Positions 1-7,227 are shown, numbered from the stretch's first letter. The stretch: 8,735 nt of DNA from CAYTQK01 sp964439745 (GCA_964439745.1 CAYTQK010000136.1:1-8735), one strand, 5' to 3'. A program made the numbers and translations. Notes: generated by a model not told the origin, from the letters alone.

Positions 1-279
1 GAAGGAAAAATCAAGGAATCCTTTGCTCATTCCCTGCCTTTCCTGTATGCCATGGGTGACGTCATCATGGGCTGGATGCTGCTCTGGCGGGCCAAGGTGG
101 CGGCTCCTAAAATTGAAAAGGCCAAGAAATCGGACGCCGCCTTTTACGAAGGTCAGGTCAAGGCCGCCGACTTTTTCATGAACACGGTCCTCTACCAGAC
201 CCTGGGCAGTCTGGATGCCATTCAGGCCACCTGCCCGGCCGCCGTGGAAATACCCGATGAAGGCTTCGGCGGATTATAG
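1..279 (+). CDS. Acyl-CoA dehydrogenase, C-terminal fragment (5' end outside window)
   Basis: Frame 1 is open from the first base to TAG at 277-279, giving 92 residues; the true start lies to the left, so the ATG codons at 52 and 67 are internal. The fragment is helical and ends with a segment reading FYEGQVKAADFFMNTVL, then a TCPAAVEIPDEGFGG tail. This matches, from memory, the C-terminal extension of the roughly 600-residue acyl-CoA dehydrogenases common in Desulfobacterota and other Proteobacteria (the acetyl-CoA-dehydrogenase-like C-terminal domain). Such flavoenzymes oxidise acyl-CoA to enoyl-CoA in beta-oxidation and pass electrons to ETF. The catalytic and FAD-binding parts are not visible, so chain-length preference cannot be judged. 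It converges on the acetyl-CoA synthetase operon, with a shared terminator between them. Confidence 0.8.
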   Translation, partial: EGKIKESFAHSLPFLYAMGDVIMGWMLLWRAKVAAPKIEKAKKSDAAFYEGQVKAADFFMNTVLYQTLGSLDAIQATCPAAVEIPDEGFGGL

Positions 280-315
280 AAGCAGTCCGTTAGGAACCGG
301 ACAGACAACAAAACG

Positions 316-353
316 AAAAAGAGGGACGGCCGCGGGCCGTCCCTCTTTTTTTT
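316..353. terminator. Bidirectional intrinsic terminator between convergent genes
   Basis: An 11-bp perfect stem (GAGGGACGGCC at 321-331, GGCCGTCCCTC at 335-345) closes a GCG loop. It is followed by eight T at 346-353 on the + strand and preceded by five A at 316-320, which read as a U-tract on the - strand. The element sits 42 bp after the acyl-CoA dehydrogenase stop and about 75 bp after the stop of the - strand operon. It can therefore end transcription from both sides. The remaining intergenic bases (280-421) hold only a weak imperfect hairpin at 370-391. Confidence 0.92.
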
Positions 354-421
354 GTTCTTATAATAACCGGGCTGGAAAGGTCCTTCCGGCCGTAAAAACC
401 CGAACCGGGCCGGAGGGCGGG

Positions 422-2146
422 TCAGTCTTTCATGCTGTCCGCGTCGCCCCCGGGCAGGCCCAGTTCCCAGGCCCGCAGCACCCGGCGCAGGAGCTTGCCG
501 GTGCGGGTCTTGGGCAGTTGGTCGGTGAAGGTGATCTCCTCGATGTGAACGTCCGGGGCGATGCCTGCCCGCAGGAACAGCTTGATCTCGTGGTTCAGCC
601 GCTGGGAGGGGGTGAACCCGGGCCGGGTGGTGACAAAGGCCTTGAGCACCGAGGTGCCGGTCTCCCGGTCCTTGCCCTTGGCGATGACGGCCGATTCGGC
701 CACGGCCGGATGGCGGCACAAGGCCTGCTCAATTTCAAAAGGACCAATGGAGCGATTCTCCCCGGTTTTGAGAATATCGTCCAGCCGGCCCTGGTGGTAG
801 AAATATCCCTCCTCGTCCTGCAGGGCGATGTCCCCGGTCAGAAACCAGCCGTCCTGAAAATAGGCCTCGTACCGTAGCGGATCCTGCCACAGGCCCTGCA
901 TCATACCCGGCCAGCCCGGTTTTAAAGCCAGCTGGCCCAGGGAAAGGGGCGGAGCGGTCTGGCCGTTGTCGTCCAGCACGGCGGCGGTGATGCCGGGCAG
1001 GGGCCGGCCGATGGCGCCGGGCTTGATGTCCAGGGCCGGCAGGTTGGCCAGGCAGATGATGCCGGTTTCCGACATCCACCAGGTGTCGTGGGGGCTGCAG
1101 CCGAGATTCTTTTTGACCCAGTAGAACAGGTCCGGCATCAGGGGGGTGCCCACCGCGGCAATATGGCGCAGGGCGGCCAGATCGTACCGGCCGGGCAGAT
1201 CGTCGCCGGCCTCCATCAGCGTCCGGATGGTGCGGGGGGTGGTGTACCACACAGTCACCCGGTTTTTTTCCAGTACCCGGAAACAGTTGGCCGCGCCAAA
1301 GGGCTCCTCGGAAACGACCGAGGTGACCCCGCACAGCCAGGGCGCGAAGGCGGCGTAGACCGTGCCGGTCACCCAGGCCGGGTCGGCCTCGGTCCAGAGC
1401 ACGTCGTCGGCGGTCAGGTCGAGGGCCCAGCGGGCCGAGGCGTATATGCCGACCAGGTCGCCGTGGGCGTGAACAATACCCTTGGGCGGACGGGTGGAGC
1501 CGGAGGTGTAGACGATGTACAGGGGTGCTTCCGGCGGCAGGAGCCGGGGCGGAAAATCGGCCGGCCGTTGATCCGGCTCGCCGGCCAGGCAGATGGCGTT
1601 TTGGGGAAGATCGGGCCCTTCCCGGGTCAGAAAAATATTTTTTGTTTCGGCGGCACTTTCCGCGGGCAGCATTTCCAGCAGGTCCGGATCCGTCAGGATG
1701 CCGGCGGGCCCGACATCGGCCACCCGGTTTTCCAGCTCGCTGTAGCCGGAAGTGGCAAAGACCGGGCAGAAGACAATGCCGGCCCGGGCACAGGCGGCCA
1801 TGGCAAAGAAGAATTCCCGGCAGGGCGGCAGAAAGATCATCAACCTTTCGCCGGCGGCAAGCCCATGCTCCGTGAAAAAGTCCGCCCACTGGGCGGAAAG
1901 GTTACGTAGTTCTGCGAAGGTAAAGACCGTGGTCTGACCGTTCTTCTGAAAAACCAGGGCGGGATGATCGGCCCGGTCCGGGTCGGCCGCCCATTTGTCC
2001 AGGGAGGCGGCGATAATGTTAATGCCGTTTTCCAGGACCAGGCCAAGTTCGTTTTCGATTGCCGACCAGGCGAACGATTCCCGCAGCTGTTCGTAATCGT
2101 TCAGGTTGGCATCAGGGTTCTGTGCCGGTACGCGGGCCTTGATCAT
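422..2146 (-). CDS. acsA: AMP-forming acetyl/acyl-CoA synthetase, Bacillus AcsA-like
   Basis: Predicted to activate acetate or another short acid to acyl-CoA via acyl-AMP in the cytoplasm. The protein has 574 residues from the chosen start. The family P-loop is at 213-222 (YTSGSTRPPK), the short-chain acid pocket motif DTWWMSETG at 354-362, the hinge region GRLDD at 453-457 and the catalytic-lysine motif PKTRTGK with Lys551. The C-terminal tail AWELGLPGGDADSMKD closely matches what I recall of B. subtilis AcsA, whose Lys549 is controlled by AcuA acetylation. Start choice: ATG at 2146 overlaps the upstream stop as ATGA and has GGAG 7 nt upstream; ATG at 2152 leaves only 1 nt. Odd points: Arg219 replaces the P-loop glycine, Thr334 replaces the Glu of the GEPL motif, and the post-hinge loop GENRSIGP has two extra residues. 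Substrate may therefore differ from acetate; the symbol is by similarity only. Confidence 0.85.
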   Translation of the reverse strand: MIKARVPAQNPDANLNDYEQLRESFAWSAIENELGLVLENGINIIAASLDKWAADPDRADHPALVFQKNGQTTVFTFAELRNLSAQWADFFTEHGLAAGERLMIFLPPCREFFFAMAACARAGIVFCPVFATSGYSELENRVADVGPAGILTDPDLLEMLPAESAAETKNIFLTREGPDLPQNAICLAGEPDQRPADFPPRLLPPEAPLYIVYTSGSTRPPKGIVHAHGDLVGIYASARWALDLTADDVLWTEADPAWVTGTVYAAFAPWLCGVTSVVSEEPFGAANCFRVLEKNRVTVWYTTPRTIRTLMEAGDDLPGRYDLAALRHIAAVGTPLMPDLFYWVKKNLGCSPHDTWWMSETGIICLANLPALDIKPGAIGRPLPGITAAVLDDNGQTAPPLSLGQLALKPGWPGMMQGLWQDPLRYEAYFQDGWFLTGDIALQDEEGYFYHQGRLDDILKTGENRSIGPFEIEQALCRHPAVAESAVIAKGKDRETGTSVLKAFVTTRPGFTPSQRLNHEIKLFLRAGIAPDVHIEEITFTDQLPKTRTGKLLRRVLRAWELGLPGGDADSMKD

Positions 2147-3198
2147 GTCCATACTCCATAGGGCCGGTGGGCCGCGAAAACCGCTTCCAGCAGGCCGGCC
2201 GTGTATCCGGGATTGTCCGGCTGATAGTCCTCCCCGGCTAGGGGCGCCTCGGTGAGCAGGGCCTCCAGAACCGCCTTGACCGAGACGGCGTTGGCACCGG
2301 GATCATACCCGCCTTCCAGGGCCAGCAGGATGGGGATGCCGCCGTGGGTGTCGGCCAGCTCCCGCACCAGGCGCGCCAGCAGAAAATAGGCGGTTTCGGT
2401 CCAGTTCGAACGGCCCAGGGGATCGTCCACGTGGGCATCGAAGCCCGCCGCCACCATGACCAGGTCGGGCGTGTACCGGGCGAAAACCTGCTCCAGGATG
2501 GTGCGGTAGAGATGGGCCACGTCGTTGTCCGTCACGGCCCGGTCCAGGGGCAGGTTGAGGGTGAACCCCCGGCCGCTGCCGTCCCCGGTGTCCGCGATGT
2601 CGCCGGAATAGGGGAACAGCATGAGGTCGTGGGAAGACAGGTAAAAGACATCCTCTTCGGTATAAAAAACGTCGTTGATGCCATTGCCGTTGTGCACGTC
2701 CCAGTCGATAATGAGAATTTTTTTTACGCCGTAATTCATCTGGGCGCAGCGGGCGGCGATGGCCAGGTTGTTCAGCAGGCAGAAGCCGGTGGCCCGGTCC
2801 GGCAGGGCGTGATGACCCGGCGGCCGGACCAGGGCAAAGAAGGCCCCGCAGTCGCCGGCCAGGAGGCGGTCCACCCCCTGGATGCAGGCACCGGCCGCCA
2901 GCCAGGCGGCCAGGTAAGACTGGTTGCTGACCGGCGTGTCCGGGGCCAGGCTGGTGATCTTCTGCTCGGCGGTTTTCAGGATTTTTTTGACGTGGCCGGG
3001 GGTGTGGACCAGCTCCAGCTGGTCCAGGGTGGCCGGATCCGGGATGACCGTCACCAGGGACGCGGCGAAATACCGGTCCAGCATGCGGTAAATAGCGGTC
3101 AGCCGGGCCGGGCTCTCCGGGTGGGAGTGCCCGGTCTTGTGCGCGGCAAACCGTTCGTCCCGAACTATGGTCACGATGCGGGGGGCAGGCGTCGTCAC
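2143..3198 (-). CDS. Zinc-dependent deacetylase, histone deacetylase/AcuC superfamily
   Basis: A 351-residue protein, close to the usual single-domain length. Family motifs are in order: HSHPESPARL (24-33), the paired active-site histidines in RPPGHHA (His129, His130), GFCLLNN (138-144), the zinc ligands in DWDVHNGNG (Asp167, His169), the third ligand in AGFDAH (Asp254) and the transition-state tyrosine in LEGGYD (Tyr298). All catalytic residues are present, so it should hydrolyse an acyl-lysine or a small acetylamide. The DWDVHxGNG and AGFDAHxxDPLG wording is closer to class II/HDAH-type enzymes than to Bacillus AcuC. Its position between two acetyl-CoA synthetase genes and downstream of a GNAT fusion suggests it removes acetyl groups from the synthetase active-site lysine (inference). 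Start is GTG at 3198 with GGGAG 10 nt upstream; 17 bp separate it from acs. Acetylpolyamine amidohydrolase activity is an alternative. Confidence 0.88.
   Translation of the reverse strand: MTTPAPRIVTIVRDERFAAHKTGHSHPESPARLTAIYRMLDRYFAASLVTVIPDPATLDQLELVHTPGHVKKILKTAEQKITSLAPDTPVSNQSYLAAWLAAGACIQGVDRLLAGDCGAFFALVRPPGHHALPDRATGFCLLNNLAIAARCAQMNYGVKKILIIDWDVHNGNGINDVFYTEEDVFYLSSHDLMLFPYSGDIADTGDGSGRGFTLNLPLDRAVTDNDVAHLYRTILEQVFARYTPDLVMVAAGFDAHVDDPLGRSNWTETAYFLLARLVRELADTHGGIPILLALEGGYDPGANAVSVKAVLEALLTEAPLAGEDYQPDNPGYTAGLLEAVFAAHRPYGVWT
2154..2157 (-). promoter_or_regulatory. Shine-Dalgarno GGAG for acsA-like gene, inside the deacetylase gene
   Basis: GGAG on the - strand lies 7 nt before the ATG at 2146 and only 1 nt before the in-frame ATG at 2152. 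It favours the later start. That ATG shares bases with the deacetylase stop (ATGA), the usual arrangement for translational coupling. Confidence 0.6.
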
Positions 3199-3215
3199 TT
3201 TCGGATCGCTCCCGC

Positions 3216-5180
3216 TTACAGGCCGGATATGTCCACCTTGTTGGCAATCAGCTTGTCGATGACCGATTCATCGGCAATGGTGGAGGTGTCCCCCAGCTCA
3301 TCCAGCTTGTCGGCCGCGATTTTTTTAAGGATGCGGCGCATGATTTTGCCGCTGCGGGTTTTGGGCAGGCCTTCCGCCCACTGGATAATGTCGATGGTGG
3401 CGATGGGACCGATCTCTTTTCGGACCTGGGCGATCAGCTCCTTTTTAAGCTCATGGCCGGGTTCGCGGCCGGTTTTCAGAATGATAAAGGCGTAAATCCC
3501 CTGGCCCTTGACCGAATGGGGAAAGCCCACCACGGCCGCCTCGGCCACGTGGTTGTGCAGCACCAGGGCGGACTCCAGTTCGGCCGTGCCCAGGCGGTGG
3601 CCGGAGACGTTGATGACGTCGTCGATGCGGCCGATGATCCAGAAATAGCCCTCCTCGTCCTGCTTGGCGGCGTCGCCGGTAAAATACATGCCTTCCACCT
3701 GGCTGAAGTAGGTGGAAATGAACCGTTCGTGATCGCCGTAAACCGTCCGGGCCATGCCCGGCCAGGGCTTGCGGATGCAGAGAAAGCCTTCTTCTTCGGG
3801 ATGCTTGACCGCCTCGCCGGCGTCGTCGATGAGCACCGGGTCCACCCCGAAAAAGGGAAAGGAGCAGGAGCCCGGCTTGATGGGGGCCACGCCGGGCAGG
3901 GGCGTCAGCATGTGACCGCCGGTTTCCGTCTGCCACCAGGTGTCGATGATGGGGCACCAGTCCCGGCCGATATAATGGTAATACCAGCGCCAGGCTTCGG
4001 GATTGATGGGTTCGCCCACCGTGCCCAGCAGCCGCAGGCTGGACAGGTCGTGGCGGGTGACATGCTCGTCGCCCTCCTTGGCCAGGGCCCGGATGGCGGT
4101 GGGCGCGGTGTAAAACTTGTTGACCCGGTACTTTTCCACGATGGACCAGAAGCGGTCAAAATCCGGGTAGCTGGGCACCCCTTCAAACATGACGCTGGTA
4201 AAGCCGTTGATCAGGGGGCCGTAGAGAATATAGCTGTGACCGGTGATCCAGCCGATGTCGGCGGTGCACCAGAAGACCTCTTCCGGACCCAGGTCAAAGA
4301 CCAGTTCGGTGGTCATGGCGGCGTAGACCAGGTAGCCGCCGTGGGTGTGCACCACCCCCTTGGGTTTGCCGGTGCTGCCGCTGGTGTACAGAATAAACAG
4401 GGGATCTTCCGCCTCCATGGGCTCCGGCGGCACCTCTTCGGGCAGGTCGGGGTCGGCCGTCAGTTCATGCCACCAGTACTCCCGGCCGGCGGCCAGTTCG
4501 ATGCCGGAATTGACCCGGTCCACCACGATAACCGTGTCTACCTGGGGGCATTTTTCCAGGGCGGCGTCCACGTTTTTTTTCAGGGGGACCGGTTTGCCGG
4601 AGCGGTAGCCCCCGTCGGCGGTGATGACCACCCGGGCGCCGCAGTCAATGATGCGGTTGGCAATGGCCTCGGCGCTGAAACCGCCGAAGACGACGCTGTG
4701 AATGGCCCCGATGCGGGCGCAGGCCAGCATGGCCACCGGCAGTTCAATGATCATGGGCAGGTAGATGATGATCCGGTCGCCCTTGCTCACCCCCTTGGCC
4801 CGCAGAGCCGCGGCAAAGGCGTTGACCTGGCGGGAGAGGTCGGCATAGGTATAGCTTCTGGTTTCGATGGGGTCGTCCCCGTCCCAGTAATGGGCGGCCT
4901 GGTCGCCGATGGCGTCCAGGTGCCGAGCCAGGCAGTGGGGGGAGGCGTTGGGGCGGCCGCCGCCGAACCATTCAAGGCGGGCTTCGGTAAAGTCGTAATC
5001 CAGCACCCGCTCCCATTTTTTCTCCCAGGTCAGGTAGCGCTCGGCCTGCCGCGCCCAGAAGGTCTCGGGGTTGTTGATGGATTCCTCGTATAGTTGGCGG
5101 TACTCATCCATGCCCTTGACATGAGCGGTTTGCTGGAAATCAGCCAGGTGGGCATCATAGACTTTTTTCGTTTCCGACAT
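3216..5180 (-). CDS. acs: Acetyl-CoA synthetase (AMP-forming)
   Basis: Catalyses acetate + ATP + CoA to acetyl-CoA + AMP + PPi in the cytosol. The 654-residue length and the motifs are classical for Acs: N-terminal domain with the WFGGG segment (71-75), the P-loop YTSGSTGKPK (265-274), WITGHSY (311-317), GEPINPEAW (389-397), DTWWQTETGG (413-422) with the acetate-pocket Trp416, the hinge and SGHR loop (516-529), and PKTRSGK with Lys612. Lys612 corresponds to Salmonella Lys609, the site silenced by acetylation in that enzyme. Nothing essential is missing. The start at 5180 has a perfect AAGGAGG with a 5-nt spacer. It is the second gene of the operon, 22 bp after the GNAT fusion and 17 bp before the deacetylase, which suggests local post-translational control. 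Confidence 0.97.
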   Translation of the reverse strand: MSETKKVYDAHLADFQQTAHVKGMDEYRQLYEESINNPETFWARQAERYLTWEKKWERVLDYDFTEARLEWFGGGRPNASPHCLARHLDAIGDQAAHYWDGDDPIETRSYTYADLSRQVNAFAAALRAKGVSKGDRIIIYLPMIIELPVAMLACARIGAIHSVVFGGFSAEAIANRIIDCGARVVITADGGYRSGKPVPLKKNVDAALEKCPQVDTVIVVDRVNSGIELAAGREYWWHELTADPDLPEEVPPEPMEAEDPLFILYTSGSTGKPKGVVHTHGGYLVYAAMTTELVFDLGPEEVFWCTADIGWITGHSYILYGPLINGFTSVMFEGVPSYPDFDRFWSIVEKYRVNKFYTAPTAIRALAKEGDEHVTRHDLSSLRLLGTVGEPINPEAWRWYYHYIGRDWCPIIDTWWQTETGGHMLTPLPGVAPIKPGSCSFPFFGVDPVLIDDAGEAVKHPEEEGFLCIRKPWPGMARTVYGDHERFISTYFSQVEGMYFTGDAAKQDEEGYFWIIGRIDDVINVSGHRLGTAELESALVLHNHVAEAAVVGFPHSVKGQGIYAFIILKTGREPGHELKKELIAQVRKEIGPIATIDIIQWAEGLPKTRSGKIMRRILKKIAADKLDELGDTSTIADESVIDKLIANKVDISGL

Positions 5181-5185
5181 GGTCG

Positions 5186-5192
5186 CCTCCTT
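5186..5192 (-). promoter_or_regulatory. Strong Shine-Dalgarno AAGGAGG for acs
   Basis: AAGGAGG on the - strand, 5 nt before the acs ATG, in the 22-bp gap after the GNAT fusion gene. It is the best ribosome-binding site in the operon; the first gene has no recognisable one. Acs is therefore probably made in excess over the fusion protein from the same mRNA (inference). Confidence 0.75.
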
Positions 5193-5202
5193 ATACCTTG
5201 GT

Positions 5203-7101
5203 TTATGAAAGGCCGGCGCTGGATGCCGGCGGGTTGTCGTCTTCGTCGAAATAACAGGTCAGGATCAGCATGTCCGCGTCCCGTTTGGTCCGCACCGGGT
5301 AGGGCAGGGTGGCAAACAGTTTTTTCATGGCCGTGTTGGTTGGTTCGGTGTAGGCCACCAGCCCGGGGATGTCGTTGGCCCGGGCGGCCTGGGCCAGCTT
5401 GTGCAGGATCGTGCTGGCGATTTTTTTGCCCTGCCAGTCGCGGCTGACGGAAAAGGCCACCTCGGCCAGCCGGCTGGCCGGTTCCTGCATGTAGGCGCCG
5501 ATGCCGACCACCTCGCCGAACCCGAATTCCCCGGTCACGGCCAGGATGGTCAGGTTCTTGATATAGTCGATCTGGCACATGTCGTCAATGTCATCGCGGA
5601 AAAAGCAGGTCTTTTCCTGGAAAAAGCGGGCAATGACGTCTTTTTTGTCGAGGCTGTAAAAATGTTCCTGGATGCGGCGGTCGTCAAAGGGTTTGGCCGG
5701 CCGGAACTTGACCGTCCTGTCGCCGTAGACCCGGGTTTCCTCCAGTCCGGCCGGGTAAACCCCGCGCAGGGATTCCCCCAGCTTGCGGCCCGGGGTGAGG
5801 AGCTTCATCTCTTTGGCCTGCGCGAACAGCTCTTCCCGGAAATCGGGATGGGCCAGGGCGATCATGGCCGTGGCCCGCTCCTGGAGATTTTTACCAAAGA
5901 GGTTGACCGCCCCGTATTCGCTGACCACGTAAGCGGCGTCGCTCATGGGAATGACGGTGTTGCCGGTCAGGCTGGGCACGATGCGGCTGGTTTTCCCGTC
6001 CGGGGTAGTGCTGGGCAGCAGCAGGATGGATTTACCGCTGCTCGCCGCGGCCGTGCCGCGGACAAAGTCGAGAATGCTGGATATCCCGGCAAAATAGTTG
6101 AGCGGCAGGGCGTCCACCGCGGCCTGGCCGGTCAGGTCCATCTCCTTGACCATGTTGACCGAGACCATCTTGTTGTGCCGGGCGATGATGACGGGATTGT
6201 TGACATAATCGGCCGGGAAGAATTCCAGGGAGGGGTTGTCGTGGACGAATTCGTAGAGGTTCTGCGTGCCCACGGCGTTGCTGGCCACAATCTTGCCGTC
6301 GTTCAACCCCTTGTAGCGGTTGGTAATAACCCCCCGGGAGACCAGGTCCATGATGCCGTCGATGACGAACTGGGTATGGACGCCGAGATCGTTTTTTTCC
6401 GACAGGGCCAGCAGGATGGCTTTGGGCGTGGCCCCCAGGCCGAGCTGAAAAGTGGCCCCGTCTTCGACGAGGTTGGCCACCAGCCGGGCGATCTTGTGGG
6501 CCGACTCGGATTCGGGAATGTCGGCGATGGTCAGCAGGGGCTCGTCTTTTTCCACGATATAATCCACGTCATTGACATGAATGAAGCTGTGGCCCAGCAC
6601 CCGGGGCATCTGGGAGTTGACCTGGACGATGACCAGGTCGGCCGCATAGGCGGCGGCCAGGCCCACGTCCACGGAAATGCCCAGGCTCATCCAGCCGAAA
6701 TCGTCCGGCGGCGAGGTCTGGATGATGGCGGCATGCAGGGGCAGCTGTTTTTTGCGGAACAGGTCAGGCACGGCCGACATGTTAATGGGGGTGATAAAGG
6801 GCATGCTCGGTTCCAGGTGGCGGGCGTTGCCCGAGCCCTGGTAGATATTGCGGATATGAAAATTATCCCGCTTGTCTTCATTGGCCAGGCTGGTAATGGG
6901 GGAACTTTCCAGGCTCATCAGCCGGACGATCTCCAGGTCGGAGAAGTGGTCGGCGTTCTCCACCAGGGCCTGGACCAGGTGCTGCGGCTCTCCGCAGGAA
7001 GAACCGATAAAGACACGGCGACCGGAACGGAGCAGCCGGACGGCTTCTTCGGCGGTGCATTGCTTCCGGACATATTCATCAGGCCAGTAACTGGTTTGCA
7101 T
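5203..7101 (-). CDS. Acetyl-CoA hydrolase/transferase-like domain fused to GNAT acetyltransferase
   Basis: A 632-residue two-domain protein. Residues about 10-450 match the acetyl-CoA hydrolase/4-hydroxybutyrate CoA-transferase family: FIGSSCGEP (31-39), glycine loop QLGLG (219-223), DGIMDLVSRGVITN (248-261), DFVRG (345-349), SEYGAVNLFGK (394-404) and AHPDFREEL (417-425). Residues about 464-620 form a GNAT domain resembling the C-terminal part of Pat/PatZ: FRPAKPFDD (466-474), a beta-strand with GEVVGIGAY (529-537), AEVAFSVSRDWQGKKIAS (546-563) and TEPTNTAMKKLF near the end. Gln244 stands where CoA-transferases carry the catalytic Glu (HTE[MF]xxDG), and SSI (341-343) replaces the usual GGQ before the DF of DFVRG, so transferase activity is doubtful. 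As the first gene of an operon with two synthetases and a deacetylase, it is a candidate acetyl-CoA-sensing lysine acetyltransferase for Acs (inference). The start ATG at 7101 lacks a clear Shine-Dalgarno. Confidence 0.88.
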   Translation of the reverse strand: MQTSYWPDEYVRKQCTAEEAVRLLRSGRRVFIGSSCGEPQHLVQALVENADHFSDLEIVRLMSLESSPITSLANEDKRDNFHIRNIYQGSGNARHLEPSMPFITPINMSAVPDLFRKKQLPLHAAIIQTSPPDDFGWMSLGISVDVGLAAAYAADLVIVQVNSQMPRVLGHSFIHVNDVDYIVEKDEPLLTIADIPESESAHKIARLVANLVEDGATFQLGLGATPKAILLALSEKNDLGVHTQFVIDGIMDLVSRGVITNRYKGLNDGKIVASNAVGTQNLYEFVHDNPSLEFFPADYVNNPVIIARHNKMVSVNMVKEMDLTGQAAVDALPLNYFAGISSILDFVRGTAAASSGKSILLLPSTTPDGKTSRIVPSLTGNTVIPMSDAAYVVSEYGAVNLFGKNLQERATAMIALAHPDFREELFAQAKEMKLLTPGRKLGESLRGVYPAGLEETRVYGDRTVKFRPAKPFDDRRIQEHFYSLDKKDVIARFFQEKTCFFRDDIDDMCQIDYIKNLTILAVTGEFGFGEVVGIGAYMQEPASRLAEVAFSVSRDWQGKKIASTILHKLAQAARANDIPGLVAYTEPTNTAMKKLFATLPYPVRTKRDADMLILTCYFDEDDNPPASSAGLS

Positions 7102-7157
7102 GGAAAAAGGGCACGTTTTCAGTTGAAGAGTAACGGGCTTGCCGTTGATTTATCTTT

Positions 7158-7186
7158 ATCATATCACTTTGCCGGCGACGGGGCAA
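7158..7186 (-). promoter_or_regulatory. Sigma70-like extended -10 promoter of the acetate operon
   Basis: On the - strand, TTGCCC (7186-7181) is separated by exactly 17 bp from TATGAT (7163-7158). The -10 box is preceded by TGA, giving an extended -10. Transcription would begin near 7151, leaving a 5' leader of about 50 nt before the ATG at 7101. A small 5-bp hairpin (AACGG/CCGTT, 7132-7146) would lie close to the 5' end. No second good promoter was seen in the short gaps between the four operon genes. Confidence 0.6.
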
Positions 7187-7227
7187 TATCTTTTCCATAT
7201 GGGACCGTTAGCGGCGGCAGTCCGGTT

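Noticed and set aside
370..391. Imperfect hairpin GGCTGGAA/TTCCGGCC near the end of the operon
   Set aside because: Eight pairs with one wobble and no U-tract on either strand; the strong hairpin at 321-345 accounts for termination.
735..1889. - strand open frame (384 codons) overlapping the acsA-like gene in another phase
   Set aside because: Arg/Gly/Pro/His-rich text typical of an out-of-frame reading of GC-rich coding DNA; the overlapping frame has all synthetase motifs.
2303..3247. - strand open frame (314 codons) overlapping the deacetylase in another phase
   Set aside because: Same reason: Arg/Pro/Gly-rich composition, while the deacetylase frame carries every catalytic residue.
3453..5093. 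Long + strand open frame (546 codons) opposite acs
   Set aside because: It is the antisense of a clearly conserved acs gene; its translation is Gly/Val/His/Gln-rich with no family motif, as expected from GC-rich codon bias.
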